DNA of 39,488 bases from Gemmatimonas sp. (GTDB taxonomy: Bacteria > Gemmatimonadota > Gemmatimonadetes > Gemmatimonadales > Gemmatimonadaceae). The notes beneath the pieces are model-generated. The model saw only the letters and a program-made list of their open reading frames with translations, was not told the origin of the DNA and did no database searches. The stretch lies in NCBI GenBank assembly GCA_025361705.1, contig JANYJW010000014.1:1-39488 (forward strand), given 5' to 3'. The position numbers were made by a program, and so were the translations under genes. This document shows, in pieces, positions 31,984 through 39,488 of this stretch; the stretch's first letter is position 1; each line of letters begins with the position of its first letter.

Positions 31984-32897
31984 CGCATCTGGCATTTTCG
32001 GTTGCGCCGCCCGAATGACAGGTGGAGATAAACGCCTGTTGGAATATTTGTGATACCACACCGCGATGCCATTGAGTGACGACATGCGAGCCTCAATCGT
32101 GTATTGGCTGTGAGCAGCAGCGCGTCGGATTCTGCAAGATGCATCCGGCAGAGATGTAGACGATTGCAATTCTGCATTAATGTGATATTTCAGCATCATC
32201 TGGACGATATGCAGGGCAGTGCATGACAAGTCTGCATGGAAAGCCGTGAAAATGCATATAGAATCAACGCGAACTTGGATCTCTAAGTTCGCATTTTTTA
32301 TGTCTTTACTAGATTGCATATGGTGCAGGTTGGCATGTGCGCCAGGTTGTTGGGCTTGAAATGGCCAGTTCATGGCCTTCGCGACGGTCATGTACACAAA
32401 AGCCATCGCAAAGAGCAGCGGCTGGGCCGGGATTCCCGGTAGCCATTGGCTTGGCCGAGTGGCAATGACGTCGTCGGAGCGCTGCCTGATCACCTGTCGA
32501 GCTGGTGTCCTGCGTACCATGGGGCGTGCATGTCCCCTTCCCCGGCGGGCATCTGCCACGGCCATTTTGGCTGACTCGGGCGATGGAGGCTGTCCGCTGT
32601 TTCGACCGGTCGGCGCTGGCGGTCGGCGCGCGACAATGCCGTCTTCTTGGAGCAGGGCTCGGCAACCCTGACTTCGGACCGCACCCAAGGCGCGAGGCAT
32701 ACTATAAGGCTGGCTCCCCGCAGCCCATCCCGGCGCGTGCCGCATCGCCCAGCGCCCGACCGCCGTGGATCGGCCCAGGCACCCTGAAGCCGTAGCGACA
32801 GGGATCACCCGACACACTAATCCGCCTTCCCTGACTCGCATCGACCACCGGTGACCGGTTAGTTTGTAGGTTCGCTTTCAACCCCTCTTAAATCCGC
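31984..32897. other. Gene-free region with AT-rich island
   Basis: About 0.9 kb without a convincing gene. Open frames exist on both strands (the longest is 342 codons on the minus strand), but none has a family motif or good start context, and the longest runs through the small membrane-protein gene. Composition falls to about 42% G+C at 32161-32340 against roughly two thirds elsewhere, then returns to ~65% after 32400. Six TGCAT words lie at 32140, 32173, 32220, 32233, 32253 and 32315. A terminator-like hairpin sits at 32269-32299. No tRNA, IS end or attachment repeat was seen. Confidence 0.7.
32269..32299 (+). terminator. Intrinsic terminator inside the AT-rich island
   Basis: GCGAACTT (32269-32276) and AAGTTCGC (32285-32292) form an 8-bp stem with loop GGATCTCT, followed by A and TTTTTT (32294-32299). 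No coding gene precedes it within 330 bp, so it either backs up the terminator at 31958 or ends an unannotated RNA. Confidence 0.72.
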
Positions 32898-34001
32898 ATG
32901 CGAATCGTCATCCCAAGAGAGCGCGTACCACTCGAAGCCAGAGTCGCGCTCGTGCCGGAGAGCGTGTCCAAACTGGTCAAGTCCGGCGTCGAAGTCGTCG
33001 TCGAGCACGAGGCCGGTGCGTCCGCCTCCTTCCCTGATGCCCTGTACACCGCCGCCGGCGCCACCATCGCCGCCGACTATGCCTCGTGCGTGTCGGGCGC
33101 GCACCTCATTTGCAAGGTGCAGCCACCGACCGCCGACGAGACGGCCGCCATCCCCGAGGGTGCGGCCGTCATCTGTTACCTGCAGCCTGCCGTCTATCCG
33201 GAGGCCGTGCAGCGCCTCAACGGACGCAAGGCGAGTGCACTCGCCCTCGAGCTGGTGCCGCGCATCACGCGGGCCCAGTCCATGGATGTGCTCTCGTCGC
33301 AGGCTACCATCAGCGGCTACCGCTCGGTGCTGCTCGGCGCGTCGGCCCTTGGCCGCCTGATGCCGATGCTGTCGACCGCTGCGGGCACGCTGGCCCCAGC
33401 CAAGGTGTTCGTGCTTGGCGCGGGTGTGGCCGGGCTCCAGGCCATTGCGACGGCGCGTCGTCTGGGCGCCATCGTGAGCGGCTTTGACGTCCGCCCCGCA
33501 GCCCGCGAACAGATTCTCTCGCTGGGTGCCCAGGTGCTGAAGGTGGAAGGCGCCGACGCGGAAGGCGCCGGCGGCTATGCCAAGGAACAGAGCGCCGAGG
33601 CGGCGCAGAAGACGCAGGACGCCATCAAGGCGCACCTCGCGCAGCAGGATCTCGTCATCACCACCGCCGCGATCCCTGGGCGCAAGGCGCCGGTGCTCGT
33701 CACGGCCGAGGCGCTGCAGGGCATGAAGCCCGGCGCCGTGATCGTCGACCTCGCCGCCGAGACGGGTGGCAACGCCGTCGGCACGCGCGCGGGCGAGACG
33801 GTGGAGATCGGCGGGGTGAAGATTCTCGGCCCCATCAACGTGCCCAGCCAGGCACCGTTCCACGCCTCGCAGATGCTCAGCCGCAACATCCACACGCTGC
33901 TGCAGCATGTGATTACGAAGGACGGAGCGCTGAACCTCGACGCCAACGACGAAATCACTGGTGCGATGCTCGTGTGCCAGAACGGGACGGTCCGCGTATG
34001 A
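32898..34001 (+). CDS. pntAA: NAD(P) transhydrogenase alpha subunit, NAD-binding part (PntAA)
   Basis: 367 aa of domain I of proton-translocating transhydrogenase, related to alanine dehydrogenase: MRIVIPRERVPLEARVALVP at the N-terminus, the Rossmann loop VLGAGVAGLQAIATARRLGA (~172-191), and RITRAQSMDVLSSQA, the conserved RQD-loop neighbourhood. It transfers hydride from NADH to the NADP domain on PntB. The ATG has no SD, and TTAAAT lies 4 nt upstream. First gene of a three-gene operon, the split arrangement known from Rhodospirillum and many other bacteria. Confidence 0.95.
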   Translation: MRIVIPRERVPLEARVALVPESVSKLVKSGVEVVVEHEAGASASFPDALYTAAGATIAADYASCVSGAHLICKVQPPTADETAAIPEGAAVICYLQPAVYPEAVQRLNGRKASALALELVPRITRAQSMDVLSSQATISGYRSVLLGASALGRLMPMLSTAAGTLAPAKVFVLGAGVAGLQAIATARRLGAIVSGFDVRPAAREQILSLGAQVLKVEGADAEGAGGYAKEQSAEAAQKTQDAIKAHLAQQDLVITTAAIPGRKAPVLVTAEALQGMKPGAVIVDLAAETGGNAVGTRAGETVEIGGVKILGPINVPSQAPFHASQMLSRNIHTLLQHVITKDGALNLDANDEITGAMLVCQNGTVRV

Positions 34002-34318
34002 CGCTCATCATGCAGCTGTATGTCTTCATTCTGGCCGGCTTCGTCGGCTTCCTCGTGATTGGCAAGGTGCCGCCGCTGCTGCACACGCCGCTGATGTCGG
34101 CCACGAACGCCATTTCGGGCATTTCGCTGGTGGGCGCGATCGTCGCGGCCGGCGGGCAGTACGGCAAGATCTCCACGATTCTCGGCTTCATTGCCGTGAT
34201 CGCGGCCGCGACCAACGTCGTGGCCGGCTTCCTGATCACCGACCGCATGCTGGGCATGTTCAAGCAGCCTGCCAAGGGCGCTGGCCATGGCGCTGACACG
34301 AAGGGAGGAGCCAAGTAA
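33998..34318 (+). CDS. pntAB: NAD(P) transhydrogenase alpha subunit, membrane part (PntAB)
   Basis: 106 aa with three hydrophobic helices (VFILAGFVGFLVIGKVPPLLHTPLMSATNAISGI, then two more). The motif HTPLMSATNAISG is a hallmark of this subunit. It forms part of the proton channel with PntB. The ATG overlaps the pntAA stop (ATGA), and a longer in-frame start inside pntAA is unlikely. Confidence 0.95.
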   Translation: MTLIMQLYVFILAGFVGFLVIGKVPPLLHTPLMSATNAISGISLVGAIVAAGGQYGKISTILGFIAVIAAATNVVAGFLITDRMLGMFKQPAKGAGHGADTKGGAK

Positions 34319-35760
34319 TGCCGCTCTTCCTGCAGGAAGGTATCGCGTCGGTGAACCCCATCCGCGACGCAATCATCCAGGCGTCGTATCTGGCCGCATC
34401 GGTGATGTTCGTGCTCGGCCTCAAGTCGCTGACGCGCCCGGACAGTGCGCGGCGCGGCATGCAGCAGGCCGCGCTGGGCATGCTGCTCGCCGTCATCGGG
34501 ACGCTGCTGAACCAGAACATCCTGACGTATCAGTGGATCATCGGCGGCCTGGTGATTGGCGCGCTCGCCGGCTATCCGATGGCGATGAAGGTGCCGATGA
34601 CGTCGATGCCGCAGTTCATCGCGTTCTCGCACGCGTTCGGCGCCATTGCCGCGACGCTGGTGGGCGTGGTGGAATACCGCGAGCTGACGCGCGAGGGGCT
34701 GTTGACCAACGGCCTGGCCGGCGCCCTCGGGTTTGAAGTGCTGTTTGGCGCCCTGACCGTGACCGGTTCGTTCATGGCGTTTGGCAAATTGCAGGAGCTC
34801 ATCACGGGCCGCCCGATCACGTTCAAGGGGCAGAACGCGGTGAACATCATGCTGATGGCCGTGGCGTTTGGCTGCTTCGGCTACCTGGTGTACAACCCGA
34901 TGGCGGCGTGGGCGTTCTACTCCGTGGTCGGGCTGGCGCTTTTCCTCGGCATCTCGATGGTGCTGCCAATCGGCGGCGGCGACATGCCCGTGGTGATCTC
35001 GCTGCTGAACTCGTACGCCGGCCTCGCGGCCGCGGCCACGGGCTTTGCGATCGGCAACAACGTGCTGATCATCGCCGGCGCGCTGGAAGGCGCGGGCGGA
35101 TTCATCCTGTCGGTCATGATGTCGAAGGCGATGAACCGTTCGTTCGCCAACGTGATCTTTGGCGCGTTCGGTGCGGCGCCGTCGTCGGGCGCGAAGGCGG
35201 CCGGCGAAGTCAAGGAGCCCAAGACGATTTCCTCCGAAGATGCGGCGACGCAGCTCGCGTATGCGGGATCGGTGGTGATCATCCCGGGCTACGGCATGGC
35301 GGTGGCGCAGGCACAGCATGTCTGCCGCGAACTGCACGAGCTCATCGAAGGTCAGGGCGGCGCGGTGAAGTACGCCATTCACCCGGTGGCCGGCCGCATG
35401 CCGGGGCACCTCAACGTGATCATGGCCGAAGCGGGCATCGACTACGGGGCACTGCTCACGGATGTGGATGACGCCAACCGCGTGCTCGGCAGCGCCGACA
35501 TTGCGATTGTCATCGGCGGCAACGACATCGTGAACCCGGACGCCGAGGGCGACACGAGCAGCCCGCTGTACGGCATGCCGATCTTCCGTCCGTGGACGGC
35601 GAAGGTCACGTATGTGATCAAGCGCGGCAAGGGCACGGGATTCAGCGGTGTCGAAAACCCGTTGTTCGCGCTCGACACCACGCGGATGATCTACGGCGAC
35701 GCCAAGGGCGTGCTGGGGAACCTGGTGAAGGAAGTGAAGGCGTTGAACGAAGGGCACTGA
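34318..35760 (+). CDS. pntB: NAD(P) transhydrogenase beta subunit (PntB)
   Basis: 480 aa. About nine membrane helices (to ~residue 280) are followed by the NADP-binding domain III with VIIPGYGMAVAQAQH, YAIHPVAGRMPGHLNVIMAEA and GGNDIVNPDA, all diagnostic of PntB. It couples proton entry to NADPH formation. The ATG shares one base with the pntAB stop (TAATG). The operon ends at a strong terminator. Confidence 0.97.
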   Translation: MPLFLQEGIASVNPIRDAIIQASYLAASVMFVLGLKSLTRPDSARRGMQQAALGMLLAVIGTLLNQNILTYQWIIGGLVIGALAGYPMAMKVPMTSMPQFIAFSHAFGAIAATLVGVVEYRELTREGLLTNGLAGALGFEVLFGALTVTGSFMAFGKLQELITGRPITFKGQNAVNIMLMAVAFGCFGYLVYNPMAAWAFYSVVGLALFLGISMVLPIGGGDMPVVISLLNSYAGLAAAATGFAIGNNVLIIAGALEGAGGFILSVMMSKAMNRSFANVIFGAFGAAPSSGAKAAGEVKEPKTISSEDAATQLAYAGSVVIIPGYGMAVAQAQHVCRELHELIEGQGGAVKYAIHPVAGRMPGHLNVIMAEAGIDYGALLTDVDDANRVLGSADIAIVIGGNDIVNPDAEGDTSSPLYGMPIFRPWTAKVTYVIKRGKGTGFSGVENPLFALDTTRMIYGDAKGVLGNLVKEVKALNEGH

Positions 35761-35772
35761 GGTTGAGGAAAT

Positions 35773-35799
35773 GAAATCCGGATGGTGATGCCGGATTTC
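35773..35799 (+). other. Stem-loop just after pntB
   Basis: GAAATCCGG and CCGGATTTC form a 9-bp stem around a 9-nt loop (ATGGTGATG), 12 bp after the pntB stop. There is no U-tract. It may protect the 3' end of the pnt transcript upstream of the main terminator. Confidence 0.5.
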
Positions 35800-35823
35800 G
35801 ATTGGTGATTGCGACTGGCGATG

Positions 35824-35853
35824 GGACCCGGGGCTGCTGCCCCGGGTCCTTTT
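35824..35853 (+). terminator. Intrinsic terminator of the pnt operon
   Basis: GGACCCGGGGC (35824-35834) and GCCCCGGGTCC (35839-35849) give a perfect 11-bp stem with loop TGCT, followed by TTTT. Confidence 0.93.
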
Positions 35854-35872
35854 CGCGTGTGGGCCTCGGATC

Positions 35873-35902
35873 TTCACGGATCGGGCCTGCACCGCCTATT
35901 GT
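35873..35902 (+). promoter_or_regulatory. Candidate promoter of the amidase gene
   Basis: TTCACG (35873-35878) and TATTGT (35897-35902) with an 18-bp spacer lie between the pnt terminator and the amidase SD. The match to consensus is moderate, four of six bases in each box. Confidence 0.4.
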
Positions 35903-35928
35903 TCGGCATCCCGTCGCCGGAGTTCTCC

Positions 35929-37566
35929 ATGACTGCCCCGCTCTCCCGTCGCGAGTTCGTTGCCCTGTCGGCCGCCGGCGTTGCCGCGTCTGCGACTGCG
36001 CCCGGCGTCGCGCATGCGGCCTCTGGCGTACCCGCCGCTGGTGCGGTGATTGCCGCGCCGCGCGAAGACGCGTTGTTCGAGAAGGGCGTGGCGGAGCTTG
36101 GCGGGATGATGGCGCGTGGTGAGCTGACGTCGCGGGCACTCACCGAGCGCTATCTGCAGCGCATCGCCGCGATGGACAAGCGCGGGCCAGCGATCAATGC
36201 GGTGATTGAACTCAATCCCGAGGCCGCAGCGATTGCGGATGCACTCGACGCTGAGCGCAAAGCCGGCAAGACGCGCGGGCCGCTGCACGGCATTCCGGTG
36301 CTGATCAAGGACAACATCGACAGTGCCGACTCGATGCGCACGACGGCCGGGTCGCTGGCGCTTGCCGACAGCACGCCGCGGCAGGATGCGTTCATCGTGC
36401 AGCGCCTGCGCGACGCGGGCGCGGTGCTGCTGGGCAAGACGAACCTGAGCGAGTGGGCCAACTATCGGTCGACGCGCTCGACGAGCGGATGGACCGGGCG
36501 CGGCGGACTGACGCGGAATCCCTACGTGCTCGACCGCAACTGCAGCGGCTCGAGTTCAGGAACGGGCGCCGGCATCGCCGCCGACTTCGCGACGGTCGGC
36601 ATCGGCACCGAGACTGACGGGTCGATCATTTCGCCGTCCGGCATCTGCGGGCTCGTCGGGATCAAGCCGACGGTGGGGTTGTGGAGCCGCGCCGGGATCA
36701 TACCCATCTCGGCGTCGCAGGACACGGCGGGGCCCATGGCGCGCACCGTGGCCGACGCGGCAGCGCTGCTGGGCGCGCTCACGGGCGTCGATGCACGCGA
36801 CGGCGCCACCGCCGCGAGCAAGGGACGCGTGCCGACCGACTACACTACGGTGCTGAAGCCTGGCGCGCTGCGCGGCGCGCGCATCGGCGTGGCCCGCGCC
36901 CAGGCGGGCTTCAATCCCGACGTGGACCACCTGCTCGAGGAGGCGATTGCGGCGATGAAGTATGCGGGCGCGGTCGTCGTCGACCCGGCGAGCCTGCCGA
37001 CGTCTCCGCAACTCGGCGCGGCCGAGGGAGTCGTGCTCGATTACGAATTCAAGGCGGGGCTCAATGCGTATCTCGCATCACGCGGCCCCACGGTGGCAGT
37101 GAAGTCACTCGCCGCGCTGATTACATGGAATGAACGCGAGAAGGAAGAGGAAATGCCGTGGTTCGGGCAAGAGATCTTCCTTCGCGCGCAGCAGTGCGGC
37201 CCGCTGACGGACAAGAAGTACCTCGACGCGCGGGCGACGTGCCTGCGCCTGGCGCGCACGCAGGGCATCGATGCCGTGATGACCACGCATCGGCTCGATG
37301 CGATCATCCTGCCATCGAACCAGCCGGCATGGACGACCGACCTGCTCAATGGCGACCACTTCACGGGCGGCGACACCACGTACGCGTCGGTGGCGGGCTA
37401 CCCGAGCATCACCGTGCCGATGGGACTGGTGCACGGCCTGCCGGCGGGGCTGAGCTTCATTGGGCGTGCGTGGAGCGAGGGGGCATTGCTTGGGCTGGCG
37501 TATGCGTTTGAGCAGGCGACGGCATTGCGGCGCGCGCCGACCTACGCCCCTACGCTGCGCTCGTGA
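35929..37566 (+). CDS. Tat-exported amidase (amidase signature family)
   Basis: 545 aa. The N-terminus has a twin-arginine signal (SRREFV followed by ALSAAGVAASATAPGVAHA, cleavage after AHA). The amidase-signature core carries catalytic Lys127 (LIKDN), the cis-Ser in GSSSGTG (about S208) and the nucleophile S232 in TETDGSI. The usual Gly-rich loop is kept with G-to-S/T changes. It hydrolyses carbon-nitrogen bonds in amides outside the cytoplasm. Substrate unknown, and it is not GatA because of the export signal. ATG 35929 has GGAG 6 nt upstream. Its 3' end overlaps the convergent kinase by 17 bp. Confidence 0.92.
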   Translation: MTAPLSRREFVALSAAGVAASATAPGVAHAASGVPAAGAVIAAPREDALFEKGVAELGGMMARGELTSRALTERYLQRIAAMDKRGPAINAVIELNPEAAAIADALDAERKAGKTRGPLHGIPVLIKDNIDSADSMRTTAGSLALADSTPRQDAFIVQRLRDAGAVLLGKTNLSEWANYRSTRSTSGWTGRGGLTRNPYVLDRNCSGSSSGTGAGIAADFATVGIGTETDGSIISPSGICGLVGIKPTVGLWSRAGIIPISASQDTAGPMARTVADAAALLGALTGVDARDGATAASKGRVPTDYTTVLKPGALRGARIGVARAQAGFNPDVDHLLEEAIAAMKYAGAVVVDPASLPTSPQLGAAEGVVLDYEFKAGLNAYLASRGPTVAVKSLAALITWNEREKEEEMPWFGQEIFLRAQQCGPLTDKKYLDARATCLRLARTQGIDAVMTTHRLDAIILPSNQPAWTTDLLNGDHFTGGDTTYASVAGYPSITVPMGLVHGLPAGLSFIGRAWSEGALLGLAYAFEQATALRRAPTYAPTLRS

Positions 37567-39488
37567 CCACTGCCAGCGCCTCGGCCACGCGACGCTCGAG
37601 TTCGGCGGGCTTGAACGGCTTGGCCAGGAAGTCGCGGTTGATGGAGAAGTTGGGCACGTCGGCCAGCGCGTCCTCGGGGTAGCCGCTCATGAAGATCGCC
37701 GCCTGCGCGGGCCAGCGACTACGCAGGCGCGCCACCAGTTGGGGCCCCGTAAGCGCCGGCATGATGACATCCGTCAGCACGAGATCGAAGGGCGCAGCGC
37801 ACGCCTCAGCGATGCGCGCTGCCTCAAGCCCGTCAACCGCGATCGTCACGGCGTAGCCGGCGCGCGTCAGGATGCGGCGCACCGCCGAGCGAATGGCCTC
37901 GTCATCATCGGCCACGAGCACCGATCCGTAGAGCCGCGGCGCTACGCCTGCGACGTCGGGCACCGGCGGGGAGTCAACCGGCGCGTCAATGCTCGGGAAC
38001 TCGAGCGTGATGGTGGTGCCCAACGCGGGCACGGAATCGATGCGGGCCCGGCCACCGCTGGCCGCCACGATGCCGTGCACCGAGGCAAGGCCAAGTCCGG
38101 TGCCCTTGCCGCGCGGCTTGGTGGTGAAGAAGGGTTCAAACGCGTGGCGCTTGGTCGCCTCGGTCATGCCGATCCCGGTGTCGGCGACGGAGAGTGCGAC
38201 CCACGCGGTACCGTCGGCGCCGACGACGCGCCCCACCGCAATGCGGCACGCGCCACCCTCTGGCATGGCGTCGCGGGCATTGCTCACCAGGTTCACGAGC
38301 GTTTGCTCGATCTGGCCGACGTCGGCGCGCACCCGGCAGTCGGTGCCCAGGACAAACGAGAAACGCACCCGCTCGCCGGCAACGCGCACCAGCAGGCGCT
38401 CGAGTTCCCGCACCTGGGCGGCGAGGTCGAAGACGCGCGCATGGGCAAGGTCGCGGCGCGCAAAGGACAACAGCTGCCGCGTGAGGGTCCGGCCGCGCTC
38501 CTGCGCCGACAGAATGTCGTCAATGAGCACGCGGTCGTCGTCGCGCACCGCATCGACGCGCAGCATCTCGGCCGATGCGCCGATGGCGGTGAGCAGGTTG
38601 TTGAAGTCGTGCGCGATGCCGCCGGCAAGCTGCCCCACCGCTTCCATGCGCTGCACATGCGCCAGCTGCATTTCCATGGATCGACGCGCCTGCTCGGAGC
38701 GCACGCGTTCGCTCACGTCGCGCAGCATCCACTGCTCGCCGCCCTCGTCCATGACGCGCGACGTGACTTCGACGTGCGTGGTGCCCCGCGCTTCGTGGTG
38801 GAGCGACACGGCGAGCGGCACCGGGACGGGGCGTCCCGTGTGCAACTCCGCGCGCACTTCCTCGTCGGCGCCTGCCGCCTCGAGCAGGTCGTTGACGGGG
38901 CGGCCGATCCAGTGCGCGGTGTCGACACCGAGGATGCACTCTGCGGCCGGGTTGGCGGCCGCCACCGTTCCGTCCGCGGCAACCAGGAGGATGCCGTCGG
39001 GTGCCATCCGGATGGTCTCGGCGAGTCGCCGCTCACTGGCGGCCGTCTGCGAAAAGGACCGGCCGAACGCGCGCATTCCCGCGGAGACGATGGCCCACAT
39101 GCCCAGGTTGATGATCGCATGCAGCACGTAGAAGCGCGTGAGATCGGCGTCGAACGTCCTGATGCCGGCATGAAACGCCGGCGATTGGCTGACGAGGAGC
39201 GGCGTAAGGAATGCCGACGTGAGCGCGAAGACCAGCGACCAGCGCGCCCCGAGCACGAGCCCCGCGCCGGCGACCAGCAGCGGCGTCGCCAACGTTCCCA
39301 ATGGATATTGGAGCGAGGTGGCGAAGAACCCGAACTGCAATTCGGCCCAGACCGCGAAGAGGACCAGGGCGGACGCACGCGCCGGATTCCGGCGCGACAG
39401 TCCCACGCCGATGACTGACGCCGCGCAGGCCGCGACGCCGGCCCAGAGCGCGGGAAAGTCCGCGAGCCCATGGGCGGCAATGGCCGTG
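37550..39488 (-). CDS. Hybrid sensor histidine kinase (PAS-HK-REC), 5' end cut by window
   Basis: The frame stays open to the window edge. Codons upstream of the first listed start (GTG 39406) encode another hydrophobic helix (LWAGVAACAASVIGV), so the true start is probably near or beyond 39488. Order from GTG 39406: membrane helices (~10-110), PAS domain (~126-235), HisKA with phospho-acceptor H266 in GGIAHDFNNLL, HATPase (LVNLVSNARDAM, VADTGIGM, GKGTGLGLASVHGIV) and a C-terminal receiver with ADDDE, LTDVIMP and AKPFKP. The fused receiver suggests a phosphorelay or self-control. Ligand unknown. Confidence 0.92.
   Translation of the reverse strand, partial: TAIAAHGLADFPALWAGVAACAASVIGVGLSRRNPARASALVLFAVWAELQFGFFATSLQYPLGTLATPLLVAGAGLVLGARWSLVFALTSAFLTPLLVSQSPAFHAGIRTFDADLTRFYVLHAIINLGMWAIVSAGMRAFGRSFSQTAASERRLAETIRMAPDGILLVAADGTVAAANPAAECILGVDTAHWIGRPVNDLLEAAGADEEVRAELHTGRPVPVPLAVSLHHEARGTTHVEVTSRVMDEGGEQWMLRDVSERVRSEQARRSMEMQLAHVQRMEAVGQLAGGIAHDFNNLLTAIGASAEMLRVDAVRDDDRVLIDDILSAQERGRTLTRQLLSFARRDLAHARVFDLAAQVRELERLLVRVAGERVRFSFVLGTDCRVRADVGQIEQTLVNLVSNARDAMPEGGACRIAVGRVVGADGTAWVALSVADTGIGMTEATKRHAFEPFFTTKPRGKGTGLGLASVHGIVAASGGRARIDSVPALGTTITLEFPSIDAPVDSPPVPDVAGVAPRLYGSVLVADDDEAIRSAVRRILTRAGYAVTIAVDGLEAARIAEACAAPFDLVLTDVIMPALTGPQLVARLRSRWPAQAAIFMSGYPEDALADVPNFSINRDFLAKPFKPAELERRVAEALAVVTSAA

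Noticed and set aside
31813..32841. 342-codon minus-strand frame through the gene-free region
   Set aside because: It crosses the small plus-strand gene and its terminator, changes base composition abruptly, and shows no motif. I treat it as chance, though it is the longest frame across the AT-rich part.

Overview
The window is GC-rich chromosomal DNA (roughly two thirds G+C) from a bacterium with densely packed genes. The gene set is an MglA/MglB-type polarity GTPase beside a full chemosensory pathway, DUF4388 and TPR proteins, a eukaryotic-like (type 2) IleRS, and an ileS-dksA-lspA-rluD order. This suggests a Gemmatimonadota-like or other deeply branching motile or surface-associated lineage. 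That placement is inference from gene content only.

Left edge (44-2203, minus strand): a secreted TPR protein, tRNA-Val(UAC), and a 57-residue membrane protein behind a near-consensus promoter.

Main block (2242-27896, minus strand, about 25.6 kb): 25 genes read from right to left with gaps of at most about 32 bp and many 1-20 bp overlaps, mostly of the GTGA/ATGA type. It begins with housekeeping genes (yggS, divIVA, purine nucleoside phosphorylase, ileS, DksA/TraR-like, lspA, rluD). It continues into a chemosensory core (cheW, cheY, cheA, cheC), then a GTPase module (904-aa TPR protein, DUF4388 protein, TPR-roadblock fusion, two roadblock proteins, mglA). A tandem DnaA-type AAA+ protein and a second DUF4388-TPR protein follow, then cheR, cheD, cheB and two more cheW genes. 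It ends in a TPR protein and a membrane-anchored HExxH peptidase. No chemoreceptor, flagellar or pilus gene is present. The simplest reading is a chemosensory array that acts on a Ras-like polarity switch. Its output and receptors lie elsewhere.

Second minus-strand block (28097-31683): tilS, hpt and ftsH, a common bacterial trio, ending in a hairpin.

Right part: a small plus-strand membrane protein with its own terminator is followed by a gene-free stretch of about 0.9 kb. That stretch holds an AT-rich island (about 42% G+C at 32161-32340) with repeated TGCAT and a second intrinsic terminator. Next come a three-gene NAD(P) transhydrogenase operon ending in a strong terminator, a Tat-exported amidase, and a convergent hybrid sensor kinase cut by the window edge.

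The points most worth following are the GTPase/chemosensory/tandem-DnaA module, the pentapeptide-repeat insertion just before the KMSKS loop of IleRS, the AT-rich island, and several SD-less genes with a TANNNT box 6-9 nt before the start codon, which suggests leaderless transcription.
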